A DNA stretch of 64,000 nucleotides from Phycisphaerales bacterium (GTDB lineage Bacteria > Planctomycetota > Phycisphaerae > Phycisphaerales > SM1A02), in assembly GCA_022446965.1 (NCBI GenBank), contig JAKVBV010000010.1:1-64000 (forward strand), written 5' to 3'. Positions within the stretch are counted from its first letter, which is position 1. Every line of letters starts with the position of its first letter. The notes beneath the pieces are model-generated. The model saw nothing but the letters and a program-made list of their open reading frames with translations, was not told where the DNA came from and searched no databases. Position numbers and translations under genes: made by a program. This document shows, one piece after another, positions 1-8,956 of this stretch.

Positions 1-272
1 GCAACCAGTTCTTTGCTGTAGGCATCGACGCTGACCCCTGCCCCAAAGTGGAACGGGGTGCATGTTGCTTCGCCAATGGTGAGTGTTGGGAGAATGTTGG
101 ACCGGTGCATTGCGATTCCAATCGTGGCCTCTGGATCGGAGATGGCACCGTCTGTGACGATTGCAACCTCGGCGGACCTGATGATTGTCCGACGGACACC
201 AATGACGACGGCGTTGTCAATGTGGATGACCTGCTGCACGTGATCGCGACGTTCGGCAACGTGTGCCCGTGA
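1..272 (+). CDS. 3' end of a secreted Cys-rich protein with dockerin-like tail (partial)
   Basis: The reading frame is open from base 3 with no start in the window, so the 5' part of the gene lies outside. The visible tail of about 89 residues has a cysteine-rich segment beginning GACC, with further spaced Cys residues, followed by DTNDDGVVNVDDLLHVIATFG. The last is a dockerin-like calcium-loop half repeat of the kind that ends many exported Phycisphaerae proteins. This suggests an extracellular or cell-surface protein; its catalytic or binding domain cannot be judged. The next gene ends in the same kind of domain. A GTG at 48 could be an internal start, but the upstream residues fit the same protein. 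Confidence 0.7.
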   Translation, partial: NQFFAVGIDADPCPKVERGACCFANGECWENVGPVHCDSNRGLWIGDGTVCDDCNLGGPDDCPTDTNDDGVVNVDDLLHVIATFGNVCP

Positions 273-383
273 TCCGAATCACGTGACTGTTCGACCACGC
301 TGCTGCACTCGCGGATGCACTGTGCGCGGCCGTCAACGACCGTTTTCCGGACCTCAAATGGGCCGGGGATATACTGGAGTCCC

Positions 384-2405
384 ATGATTCGCACGCCCGC
401 CATGTTGCTGCTGAGCAGTGCCTCGCTGTGTCTTCCGTGGCCCGCATGCGCACACGGACAGTCCACCCATGAGGGCATGGGGGCCAATGTTTGGATTGAT
501 GACGGCGGCTGGGGCACCAGTTTCCGCACCTGGGCGCCCAATGCCGACGCCATGTATCTCTCCGGTTCGTTCAACAACTGGGCTACGAACACACATCCGA
601 TGGTGCACGAGGGCGACGGCATCTGGAGCATCGATGTGAACGGCGTGTGGGCGGGCACGCAGTACCGCTTCGTGATCCTCAATGATGGCGACACGCATTT
701 CCGCGCCGACCCACGAGCGCGAGCCCTCACGAACAGTGTGGGCAACAGCATCGTGGTGAATCCGAATCAGTACGACTGGCAACACGACTTCGAGATGCCT
801 GCGTGGAATGAGATGGTGATCTACGAACTGCATCCAGGCACGTTTGGCGTCATTGCCGATGGCCCCTTCCCGGGCAACTTCAACGGCGTGGAGGCACATC
901 TCGACCATCTTGAATCCCTAGGTATCAACGCGATCGAGTTCATGCCGCTGAATGAGTTTCCCGGCGAGCAATCATGGGGCTACAACCCCGGACACATCTT
1001 CGCGATCGAGTCGCATTACGGCGGTGTCGAAGGCTTCAAACGACTGGTGGATGCATGCCACGAGCGTGGTATCGCGGTGCTCGTGGATCTCGTCTACAAC
1101 CACCTGGGCCCGAACGACCTTGGTGCATGGCAGTTTGACGGTTGGTTCGAGAACGGCTTGGGCGGCATCTACTTCTACAACGACGACCGCGCCTTCACGC
1201 CATGGGGTGACACGCGACCTGACTTCGGGCGAGGTGAAGTGCGCATGTGGCTTCGCGATGCCGTGATGCAGTGGTTCGACGAGTATCGAGTGGACGGCCT
1301 GCGCATGGATGGTTGCCGATGGATCGAGTGGACCGACGCCGGCGTCAATCCCGATGGCTGGTCGTGGATGCAGTGGATCAATGACCAACTCGACGCGCAG
1401 TACCCCGGACGGTTCATCACCGCCGAGGACATGAGCGACAACCACTGGATCACCAAGTCCACCGGCGAAGGCGGCGCAGGATTCGACAGCCAGTGGGATC
1501 CGCACTTCGTCCATCCGGTGCGCGAAGTGGTGGAAAGCGGGGATGACGAGTGGCGTAGCATGTGGTCGATCCACGATGCGCTGACCTTCGCCTACAACGG
1601 CGACGCGATGCAGCGAATCATCTTCACCGAGTCACACGACGAAGTGGCTAACGGCCGTCAACGTGTGCCGGAGGCGATCTGGCCGGGCAATGCCGACTCC
1701 TACTACTCCAAGAAGCGATCCACACTCGCAGCGGCGGTGATCTTCACAAGCCCGGGCGTGCCGATGATGTTCCAAGGGCAGGAGTTTCTGGAGGATGGCT
1801 GGTTCAGGGACGATACGCCGCTGGATTGGGACCGTGCAGACACCTTTGCAGGCATCACCGACCTCTACCGCGATCTCATCACGCTTCGCCGTAATCTGAG
1901 CGGGAACACCCGCGGCCTCACGGGCGAACATGTCAACGTGTTCCATGTAAACGACTGGGACAAGGTCGTGGCATGGCATCGATGGTTGTACGGGGGGCTA
2001 GGTGACGATGTGATCGTGGCAGCGAACTTCCGCAATCAGAGTTGGGACAACTACCGCATCGGCCTGCCTGGTCCGGGTGTGTGGAACTGTCGATTCAACA
2101 GTGACTGGGTCGGCTACGACGACGACTTCACCGATGCCCCCTCGTGGGACGTGCACGCCGAAGCTTTGCCATGGGATGGCATGCCCTATAGCGGCGTGAT
2201 CGGCATGGGGCCATACACGGCTGTGATATTCAGCCAATCACCCGCGTGCACTGCCGATCTGACCGGTGACGGTGGGGTTACTGTGGATGATCTCCTGATC
2301 GTAATCGCCACATTCGGCACAACTGACGGTGACGCCAATGGCGACGGCACGACCGATGTGAATGACATCCTCGAAGTAGTCCAGAATTGGGGGCCGTGTC
2401 AATGA
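384..2405 (+). CDS. secreted GH13 glucan-active enzyme (branching-enzyme / trehalohydrolase-like) with C-terminal dockerin-like domain
   Basis: 673 residues from the ATG at 384, chosen because it begins a clean signal peptide (MIRTPAMLLLSSASLCLPWP, then ACAHG); in-frame upstream sequence looks untranslated. Residues about 33-125 resemble a CBM48/E-set domain (GSFNNW). The GH13 barrel follows with all four classical regions: VLVDLVYNH (232-240), DGLRMD with nucleophile D309, ITAED with acid/base E348, and ESHDE with H418/D419. Residues 621-673 are a two-loop dockerin-like domain (DLTGDGGVTVDDLL, DANGDGTTDVNDIL). Family knowledge points to alpha-1,4/1,6-glucan hydrolysis or transfer. Branching enzyme and malto-oligosyltrehalose trehalohydrolase are the nearest architectures; which reaction is catalysed is not decided. 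The stop overlaps the start of the next prepilin gene (ATGA), implying co-translation. Confidence 0.88.
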   Translation: MIRTPAMLLLSSASLCLPWPACAHGQSTHEGMGANVWIDDGGWGTSFRTWAPNADAMYLSGSFNNWATNTHPMVHEGDGIWSIDVNGVWAGTQYRFVILNDGDTHFRADPRARALTNSVGNSIVVNPNQYDWQHDFEMPAWNEMVIYELHPGTFGVIADGPFPGNFNGVEAHLDHLESLGINAIEFMPLNEFPGEQSWGYNPGHIFAIESHYGGVEGFKRLVDACHERGIAVLVDLVYNHLGPNDLGAWQFDGWFENGLGGIYFYNDDRAFTPWGDTRPDFGRGEVRMWLRDAVMQWFDEYRVDGLRMDGCRWIEWTDAGVNPDGWSWMQWINDQLDAQYPGRFITAEDMSDNHWITKSTGEGGAGFDSQWDPHFVHPVREVVESGDDEWRSMWSIHDALTFAYNGDAMQRIIFTESHDEVANGRQRVPEAIWPGNADSYYSKKRSTLAAAVIFTSPGVPMMFQGQEFLEDGWFRDDTPLDWDRADTFAGITDLYRDLITLRRNLSGNTRGLTGEHVNVFHVNDWDKVVAWHRWLYGGLGDDVIVAANFRNQSWDNYRIGLPGPGVWNCRFNSDWVGYDDDFTDAPSWDVHAEALPWDGMPYSGVIGMGPYTAVIFSQSPACTADLTGDGGVTVDDLLIVIATFGTTDGDANGDGTTDVNDILEVVQNWGPCQ

Positions 2406-3358
2406 TCCGCCGAGCATTCAGCCTGGTGGAATTGATGGTGGTCGTGGCCATCATCGGCATCCTCGTGTCATTGGTCATGGTGGGCCTGAGCCAGATGGAG
2501 GCCAGCGCCTATCTGGCGCAGGATCTCTCCAACCACCGCATGATCACCAAGGCCAGTGCACTGCACGCCACCGACAACGAGAGCCGTCTGCTGCACCCTC
2601 GCACCGAACTCACCGACGCCGGGCAGATCAGCGGCATGATCAACAATCCTCACGTGCGGGAGATCATCGACGCACAGATGATCGAAGAGGCGGTGGAGAA
2701 CTGCAACAAGCGGTTGTGGGTGCGTTCATATGACGAAGCGGGCATCACCCGACTAGCCGATCTTGACACCGGTCTTCCGGAAGTCAGTCGACAAGAACTG
2801 ATGCGTGCGCTTTCAGATGGTGCCGCCTGGGCGTACATGGATGGTGACGAGTCGCACTATCGATCACCATTGGATCCAACAAACCTGCGCCGGTCGTACT
2901 CGATCAACGCATTCACAGGCACTGAGCTGTGCCCAGACGAGTGGTTCGGCACCGGATGGTCTGATCCCTTCTACGGACAGTTCGCGATGTACGCGGTGGG
3001 CACGCCAACACTGTCGGCGATTCCCCAGCCATCGAACACGTTCTTCTCGATCACCGAGTTCGACCCCGGACACAACTCATCGATCCCCCCAGGACGGAAC
3101 TTCCTCGGTTTCATGCTGCACCCGAATCAGGCCACGGGGTACGCCAACTACCAGATATGGCATGACATTCCGGGCTTCTGGTACAACGGCAAATACACGA
3201 TCTCCATGGTCGATGGCTCCACGAAAGCAGTGCCAATCACGGACCAGGAGTTGCCCGAAGCACTTGATCAACACCGCGTGGTGTACGACGGACCGGACCT
3301 GCGTCAGATCCAGGGCTGGATGCTGCCGGGCGTTCTCGAGTATCGATTCGACAACTGA
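2402..3358 (+). CDS. large prepilin-like (pseudopilin) protein
   Basis: 318 residues. The start at 2402 overlaps the stop of the GH13 gene (ATGA). The N-terminus MIRRAFSLVELMVVVAIIG is a type IV prepilin leader: a short basic peptide, then cleavage before Phe, Glu at position +5 and a hydrophobic helix to about residue 30. Position -1 is Ala rather than the usual Gly. The remainder is a large soluble domain, much longer than a normal GspG/GspH pseudopilin and typical of the big prepilin-like proteins abundant in planctomycetes. A late segment (YTISMVDGSTKAVPI) resembles their C-terminal signature. Likely inner-membrane anchored after processing. Coupling to a secreted glucan enzyme suggests a shared surface role, but this is inference. 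Confidence 0.82.
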   Translation: MIRRAFSLVELMVVVAIIGILVSLVMVGLSQMEASAYLAQDLSNHRMITKASALHATDNESRLLHPRTELTDAGQISGMINNPHVREIIDAQMIEEAVENCNKRLWVRSYDEAGITRLADLDTGLPEVSRQELMRALSDGAAWAYMDGDESHYRSPLDPTNLRRSYSINAFTGTELCPDEWFGTGWSDPFYGQFAMYAVGTPTLSAIPQPSNTFFSITEFDPGHNSSIPPGRNFLGFMLHPNQATGYANYQIWHDIPGFWYNGKYTISMVDGSTKAVPITDQELPEALDQHRVVYDGPDLRQIQGWMLPGVLEYRFDN

Positions 3359-3359
3359 A

Positions 3360-4688
3360 TCAGACGGCGGCGGTGCCTACTGCTGCCTTGACCGACGCCT
3401 CGAAGCGGTTGAGCAGTTCATCCGCTTCATCGGTGGTCATGGTCAACGGCAGGCGGAAACGCACGGAGTCGTCGCCGCACGGCAACGCGATCACCTTGCG
3501 GTTGAAGAGCTCGCTGAGCACGGCACCACGTTGCTCGCCATCGGCGAACGAACACGCCAGCAATGAACCCATGCCACGCACGTTGGTGTAGCCATCTGTG
3601 TCGGCAGCGATGCGGCGCATGCCGGCCTTCACATGCTCGCCCAGTGCAGCGGTGGCCGCCATGAGGTTGTCTTCGATGATGATCTCGATGAAGCGACGAC
3701 TGCGGACCATGTCCACCAGGTTGCCGCCCCATGTGGAGTTGATGCGACTTGACGTGCGAAACACGTTTGCCTCGATCTCGTTGACTCGGCTGCCGGCATA
3801 CATGCCGCACACCTGCGACTTCTTTCCGAAGGCCACCACATCCGGGGCCACACCATGGTGCTGCCAGAGCCAGGGCTTGCCCGAGCCGAAGAAACCCGTC
3901 TGCACTTCGTCGAAGCACAGCAGGCATTCGTGGGTGTCGGCATAGTCACGCAGCTTCTGCATGAACTCAGGGCGGAAGTGGTTGTCGCCACCTTCGCCCT
4001 GCATGGGCTCGATCAGAATTGCGGCCACCTTGCTGTCACCGCTGGTCAATGCCTGCTCGATTTCAGCACAGGCCTTCGCCTCTTCGGCCTCGATGTCATT
4101 GCAGATGTTGCCCTCGTGATCGAACACGCAGTATGGGTTGTGCACGCGGGGCCAGGGGAACTTGGGGAACAGGCCCACTTTGTCTGGCAGCGTGTTGGTC
4201 ACACTCATCGTGTAGCCACTGCGACCATGGAAGGCCTGCTTGAAGTGCAGAATGCTCAGGTCGGTGCAGTCGGCGAGGTAGTCGGTGCGACCCAACTTGC
4301 GGGCCTTCCAGTCGAAGGCCGCCTTCATGACGTTCTCAACCGCCAACGCGCCACCGGCCACCCAGAAGTGGTGATCAAAGCCAGCGGGTGATGCATGGGT
4401 GGCGAACGCCTCCACGAACTGCGCCATCTCGGCGGTGTAGACATCCGCGTTGGAGAGGTTGTGCTTGGCTGCCCGAGCCAGTGCTGCTTCAAACCCAGGC
4501 TCTTTGAAGCCAAGGTGGTTGTAGCCAAGGGGCCATGAGGCGAAGCAGGTGAAGGCGTCGAGGTACTGCTCGTTGGTCACGCCATCGTGAATCCAGCATC
4601 CCTGAGACTTCTCAAGATCGACGACGAGTGGGTACCCATCGACCAGTTGGTGGCGGGCAAGATTGGCAAGAACCTCTGATGGCTGCAT
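3360..4688 (-). CDS. lat: L-lysine 6-aminotransferase (lysine-epsilon aminotransferase)
   Basis: 442 residues of a class III PLP-dependent aminotransferase. The start at 4688 (MQPSEVLANL) is favoured by GGAGAAG about 7 nt upstream. Family hallmarks are LCFDEVQTGFFGSG (D260 contacts the pyridine nitrogen) and AFGKKSQVCGMYAG, with the PLP lysine at K289 or K290. GWIHDG-type and ASWPLGYNHLGF segments match lysine-epsilon aminotransferases rather than ornithine or GABA enzymes. The reaction moves the epsilon-amino group of lysine to 2-oxoglutarate, giving aminoadipate semialdehyde / piperideine-6-carboxylate. No aminoadipate-semialdehyde dehydrogenase is adjacent. The gene converges on the prepilin gene with one base between stops and is divergent from the GspE gene. 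Confidence 0.88.
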   Translation of the reverse strand: MQPSEVLANLARHQLVDGYPLVVDLEKSQGCWIHDGVTNEQYLDAFTCFASWPLGYNHLGFKEPGFEAALARAAKHNLSNADVYTAEMAQFVEAFATHASPAGFDHHFWVAGGALAVENVMKAAFDWKARKLGRTDYLADCTDLSILHFKQAFHGRSGYTMSVTNTLPDKVGLFPKFPWPRVHNPYCVFDHEGNICNDIEAEEAKACAEIEQALTSGDSKVAAILIEPMQGEGGDNHFRPEFMQKLRDYADTHECLLCFDEVQTGFFGSGKPWLWQHHGVAPDVVAFGKKSQVCGMYAGSRVNEIEANVFRTSSRINSTWGGNLVDMVRSRRFIEIIIEDNLMAATAALGEHVKAGMRRIAADTDGYTNVRGMGSLLACSFADGEQRGAVLSELFNRKVIALPCGDDSVRFRLPLTMTTDEADELLNRFEASVKAAVGTAAV

Positions 4689-4795
4689 GAAACTTCTCCG
4701 ACCCCGAAAACGGGGTTCCTGACAGGCATTTGGAAGGCTGAATATCGTACCGCACAGGCTTCGGGGTTCGGGGATCACCCGGTAGGATTGATCCC

Positions 4796-6388
4796 ATGGG
4801 AATGGACGCATTGCTGCTGGATTCAGGTGCTGTCACGGCTGATCAGGTCGAGCAGGCCCGAATCGAGAGCGACCGCACCGGCGAACGGCTTGATCAGGCC
4901 CTGATCCGGATGGGGCTGGTGTCCGCCCGAACCGTGCTCGAGGCCCTTGCAAGCCAATTGGCGATGGACATCGTCGATCTGGCGGACTACGAGCCCCCGC
5001 CAGAGGTCACGGCCATGATCCCCTCACGGCAGGTGTTTCGGCTGCAGTGCGTGCCCATCGCTGACGACGGCGTTCGCCTCCGGCTGGCCACCAGCGACCC
5101 CCTGCAACTGGCCGAACTCGACGAACTCCGCGTGCTCACCGGTCGAGAGATTGATCTGGTGCTTGCCGACGACGAAGACCTCCGTGGGCTGATCCGCCGC
5201 CACTACGGCGTGGCCGGCGACACGCTCGAGGCGCTCGGCGGTGATGACGATGACGTCCAGACCACTGTCGATCCAGCCGAAGATCAGGCCCAAGAAGCCA
5301 GCGTCATCAAGCTGGTGCGCGATCTGCTCATCGAAGCCATCCGTGAGCGGGCCACCGATGTGCACATCGAGCCCTACGAGCACAGCCTGGCGATTCGCTA
5401 TCGCATCGACGGCGTGCTCTCCCCTGCTGGCGTACCGCCCACCGTGAATCGATTCCGCGACGCCATCGTGTCGCGACTCAAGATCATGGCTGGTCTCAAC
5501 GTGGCCGAACATCGGCGGTCACAAGATGGTCGCATCGCCATGCGACACGACGGACGCATGTTCGACCTGCGTGTGTCCGTGATTCCCATGGTGCATGGCG
5601 AAGGCATCGTGCTTCGTCTGCTCGATGCCAGCGCCCCGTTGATCGGCCTTGAACAACTGGGCATGGAAGTTGACACGCTGCTGCGCTGGGACGATCTCAT
5701 CACTCGTCCGCATGGCATCCTGCTCGTCACCGGCCCCACCGGCTCGGGTAAATCGACCACGCTGTATGCCTCACTGAACCGCATCGTCAGCGACTCGGTG
5801 AAGGCGATCACGATCGAGGACCCGGTGGAGTATCAGTTGCCGGGTGTGAACCAGATTCCTGTGGCGCACGGCACGCTCGATTTCGCCGACGGCCTGCGAG
5901 CCGTGCTCCGCCACGACCCCGACATCGTGATGGTGGGTGAAATCCGCGACCGCGAGACCGCCGAAGCAGCGGTGCAGGCCTCCCTCACGGGCCACCTGGT
6001 CTTCAGCACCCTGCACACCAACGACTCGGCCTCGGCCATGCCCCGTCTCATGGACATGGGCGTGGAACCCTTCCTTGTGGCTTCCAGTGTGGAGGGCATC
6101 CTGGCCCAGCGACTGGTTCGCCGCATCTGCACGTCGTGCCAGGCCCCAGGCACTGGCTGCCGGGAGTGCCGGCAGACCGGATTCCATGGACGTCTTGGCC
6201 TGTACGAGTTGCTGGGCATGAACGCCGACATCCGAGATCTGATCCTGGAACGGGCGGCGGCCCCGGTACTGGCCTCGGCCGCCTTGCAGGCTGGTCTGTT
6301 GAGCCCCCTGGAGACCTCTGGCAAGGCCAAAGTCGAGGCCGGGCTGACCACCGAGCAGGAAGTGGCCCGGGTCACCAAGTCGCATTGA
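4796..6388 (+). CDS. gspE: GspE/PilB-family secretion or pilus assembly ATPase
   Basis: 530 residues. The N-terminal 150 residues resemble the GspE/MshE N domain (LLLDSGAVTADQVEQA... with a second half ending near AGDTLEALGG). The ATPase core has Walker A GPTGSGKST at about 312-320, followed by the Asp box (ITIEDPVEYQ) and Walker B region IVMVGEIRDRETAEAAVQA with the STLHTND His box. A zinc-binding module C-T-S-C...C-R-E-C lies near 444-457, typical of PilB/GspE rather than PilT. The protein powers pseudopilus or type IV pilus assembly at the inner membrane. No other gsp/pil genes are adjacent, but two prepilin-like genes and a giant secretin gene lie elsewhere in the window. A second Met at codon 3 is an alternative start. 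Confidence 0.93.
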   Translation: MGMDALLLDSGAVTADQVEQARIESDRTGERLDQALIRMGLVSARTVLEALASQLAMDIVDLADYEPPPEVTAMIPSRQVFRLQCVPIADDGVRLRLATSDPLQLAELDELRVLTGREIDLVLADDEDLRGLIRRHYGVAGDTLEALGGDDDDVQTTVDPAEDQAQEASVIKLVRDLLIEAIRERATDVHIEPYEHSLAIRYRIDGVLSPAGVPPTVNRFRDAIVSRLKIMAGLNVAEHRRSQDGRIAMRHDGRMFDLRVSVIPMVHGEGIVLRLLDASAPLIGLEQLGMEVDTLLRWDDLITRPHGILLVTGPTGSGKSTTLYASLNRIVSDSVKAITIEDPVEYQLPGVNQIPVAHGTLDFADGLRAVLRHDPDIVMVGEIRDRETAEAAVQASLTGHLVFSTLHTNDSASAMPRLMDMGVEPFLVASSVEGILAQRLVRRICTSCQAPGTGCRECRQTGFHGRLGLYELLGMNADIRDLILERAAAPVLASAALQAGLLSPLETSGKAKVEAGLTTEQEVARVTKSH

Positions 6389-6508
6389 CCTGAAAGCGGC
6401 CATCGGCCCCCACGCCAACGCCCACCGGAAGGCCCAATGCCGGTATCTTGACGCAACCTGTACTGGTGGGGACACATGGATCACGTCGATCCGTCCCGGA
6501 GATTCTCA

Positions 6509-7882
6509 ATGGCCATTCGTACTTCGGCTGGAACTGGCGTCGTCATTTCGCTGGTTGTGTTCATTCTTCTGACCGTCGCCCTCGCGGTGGTCTCGATCCT
6601 CATCTGGGGACAGCTGCGTGAAGCGCGGCAGTCGGTCAACAACGCCGACCGCACGTTGTCGGAGTACGCCACGTCGTCCGAGCGCACCAGCCCGTGGATG
6701 GATCAGCTGCAAAGCACACGCGGCCGCTCGTCGGTCACCGGCCTGCTGCATGGCGAGAACGGTGATCTGAAGCGCCTCGTCGGTGGCAACCCGGGCGAAA
6801 CCATGGATTCACTCCAAGGCCGCCTCACCGAAGCAGGCCTGGCCGAAGACAACACGGCACTCGACCTGATCAACTCTCTCAACCGTGACCTTGATGAAGC
6901 ACGCAACAACAACGCCAGCTTGAACCAGCGCGTCACCGGCGCCGAAGCCTCGGTCGACGATCTGAAGGATCGCCTCGCTGCTGTCGAAGCGCAGCAGGTA
7001 GCCGTGTCGCAGGCCGCTGCCGCTGAAGTTGAACCCTTCAGAGACGCAGACTCCCGCCACGAAGCTCGCATCAGTGACGCCATCGATCAGTTCCAACAAG
7101 CTGAAGCACGCACCGCCGATCGCTATGCCGACCAGATCGACGACCTCGAGAGCGAGAACGACGACCTGCGTCGCCGTAACACGATTCTCAGCAGCCGCGT
7201 GGCCGACCTCGAAGCCCTCTACGCCAAGGATCGCATCGAGCCCACCAACCCGAGCATGCTGGCCGACGCCCGCGTGATCGAAGTCGTCGGTACCGATCGG
7301 GTCTATCTCGATCGCGGTCGTCAAGATCACATCGTGCTGGGCATGACGTTTGAAGTGTTCGACGACCCTGCGCAGATTCGCCCCTCCGACGACGGCATCA
7401 TGCCCCGTGGCAAGGCGAGCCTGCAGGTGCTCAAGGTCGGCGAGAACACCTCGACCGCCAAGATCACCCGATCCAATCTTCGTCGCCCCGTGCTGGTGGA
7501 TGACGTTGTGGCCAACGCCGTATACGACCCTGCCTACACCTTCCGATTCATGGTGCACGGCAAGTTCGACCTGAACAACGATGGTGCATCCACCGAAGAT
7601 GAAGCCCGGTACCTGCGTGAGCGCATCCGCCGTTGGGGTGGTGAAGTGCACGAAGGTGACACACTGCCCGGCGATCTAGACTTCCTCGTGCTCGGCGACC
7701 AGCCGATTCTCCCCGAGCGGCCACAAGGTGCCTCGCTGTCTCCGCAGGAGTGGCAGGACTACACCCGCAAGCGGCAGATCTTCGAGGACTATCAGACGCT
7801 CTTCGACGCCGCTCGTGAGGCTCGCATCCCGATCCTCAACCAGCGTCGTCTGGACATCCTGACGGGCCGAACCGACCACTGA
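6509..7882 (+). CDS. membrane-anchored coiled-coil protein with BRCT-like C-terminal domain, function unknown
   Basis: 457 residues from the ATG at 6509 (MAIRTSAGTG), preferred because GGAG lies 8 nt upstream and the transmembrane helix (about residues 10-35) follows directly; an in-frame ATG at 6476 adds 11 residues. After the helix comes a long heptad-rich, charged region (about 40-235) predicted to be coiled coil. Then a compact segment with EVVGTDRVYLDRGRQDHIVLGM follows (about 250-335). The last part (about 345-405), RFMVHGKFDLNNDG...IRRWGGEV...LDFLVLGDQP, has the pattern of a BRCT domain: beta strand with G, helix, GG turn, then a strand ending in LG. An acidic DLNNDGASTEDE insertion looks like a calcium loop. 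I do not recognise the family. An envelope structural role is inference. Confidence 0.75.
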   Translation: MAIRTSAGTGVVISLVVFILLTVALAVVSILIWGQLREARQSVNNADRTLSEYATSSERTSPWMDQLQSTRGRSSVTGLLHGENGDLKRLVGGNPGETMDSLQGRLTEAGLAEDNTALDLINSLNRDLDEARNNNASLNQRVTGAEASVDDLKDRLAAVEAQQVAVSQAAAAEVEPFRDADSRHEARISDAIDQFQQAEARTADRYADQIDDLESENDDLRRRNTILSSRVADLEALYAKDRIEPTNPSMLADARVIEVVGTDRVYLDRGRQDHIVLGMTFEVFDDPAQIRPSDDGIMPRGKASLQVLKVGENTSTAKITRSNLRRPVLVDDVVANAVYDPAYTFRFMVHGKFDLNNDGASTEDEARYLRERIRRWGGEVHEGDTLPGDLDFLVLGDQPILPERPQGASLSPQEWQDYTRKRQIFEDYQTLFDAAREARIPILNQRRLDILTGRTDH

Positions 7883-7911
7883 GGTCGGCCCGACTCGCCA
7901 CAGCCACGCAC

Positions 7912-8955
7912 ATGGGACGCTCCCGCACGCTCGCTCGGAATCTCGCCGAGTACGTGCCTGCACGCCTGATGGCCTCAGTCGCGAGGTGTTTTTCACCACA
8001 GCGCAATCAAGCCACTGCCGATGTCGCTGCCAAGGTGTACGCGGCGGCGTGTCCCACACGTACCGCCCGAGCAAAGCACAACATCATGCAGTCGTGGCCA
8101 GAGCTCACCGAGCAACAGGCCCATGCCAGAGCCGTGGCCTCCACGCAGTATCTTTTTCGCCTTGCACTCGTTGATGCGATCGCGATGGACAGGTTCATTC
8201 AACCCAACTGCTGGTGGAAGCACGTCGACATGTCCGATGTCGCGCCGGCGGTGGATGTACTGCACGGCGACAAGCCAACCATTCTGCTCACTGGCCACAT
8301 GGGCAACTGGGAGCTGCTGGGCTACACGCTGTCGATGCTGGGCCTCAAGCTCAACGCCCTGGCGCGGCCACTGAACAACGAACTGATGAACCGCTGGCTG
8401 CTGGGCATTCGCCAGTCGTGGGGCATGCGCATCATCACCAAGTTCGGGGCCGCTCCTGAGATGCAGGCCATCCTTGAACGCGGTGAACATCTGGCATTCA
8501 TCGCTGATCAGAATGCCGGCCCCCGCGGTGTCTTCGTGCCCTTCTTTGGCCGTCTCGCCTCCGCCTACAAGTCGATCGGGCTGCTGGCGATCACGCAGAA
8601 CATACCCATCGTTGTGGCCGGTGCCTTTCGCACCGGGCCTGGCGTGCAGTACCACGCCCATGTTCAGGAGGTGATCACTCCCGACATGTGGGCCGACAAG
8701 GACAACCCGCTCTACTGGGTGACCGCCCGGTACACCTGGGCGCTCGAACAGCTCGTCCGCCGATATCCCGAGCAGTACCTGTGGATTCACCGCCGCTGGA
8801 AGAGCCGCCCGCCTCACGAAGACAAGGGCAAGTCCATGCCCGCCGGGCTGGAACGGCGCATTCGGTCACTCGACTGGCTCAGTGATGCAGACCACGATGC
8901 CATCATCAATCGCTCCTTGAGCGCTGCAGGCGTGCTGCGGCATGAGGCCGCCTGA
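7912..8955 (+). CDS. LpxL/HtrB-family lysophospholipid (lipid A late) acyltransferase
   Basis: 347 residues. The family's catalytic H-x4-E motif is present as GHMGNWELLG near residue 129. Other conserved blocks follow: FIADQNAGPRGVFVPFFG, PIVVAGAFRTGP, and the C-terminal PEQYLWIHRRWKSRPP, the latter being nearly diagnostic for this family. Family members transfer acyl chains from acyl-ACP to lipid A precursors or related lipids at the inner membrane. Whether the substrate here is lipid A or another planctomycete lipid is not shown. The gene starts 29 bases after the coiled-coil gene and its stop is followed within one base by the receiver-domain gene, so co-transcription is likely. No obvious N-terminal transmembrane segment beyond a weakly hydrophobic start. 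Confidence 0.9.
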   Translation: MGRSRTLARNLAEYVPARLMASVARCFSPQRNQATADVAAKVYAAACPTRTARAKHNIMQSWPELTEQQAHARAVASTQYLFRLALVDAIAMDRFIQPNCWWKHVDMSDVAPAVDVLHGDKPTILLTGHMGNWELLGYTLSMLGLKLNALARPLNNELMNRWLLGIRQSWGMRIITKFGAAPEMQAILERGEHLAFIADQNAGPRGVFVPFFGRLASAYKSIGLLAITQNIPIVVAGAFRTGPGVQYHAHVQEVITPDMWADKDNPLYWVTARYTWALEQLVRRYPEQYLWIHRRWKSRPPHEDKGKSMPAGLERRIRSLDWLSDADHDAIINRSLSAAGVLRHEAA

Positions 8956-8956
8956 C

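Noticed and set aside
7863-7893. Inverted repeat around the stop of the coiled-coil gene as a terminator
   Set aside because: Short stem, spans the stop codon and has no T-run; likely chance in GC-rich DNA.
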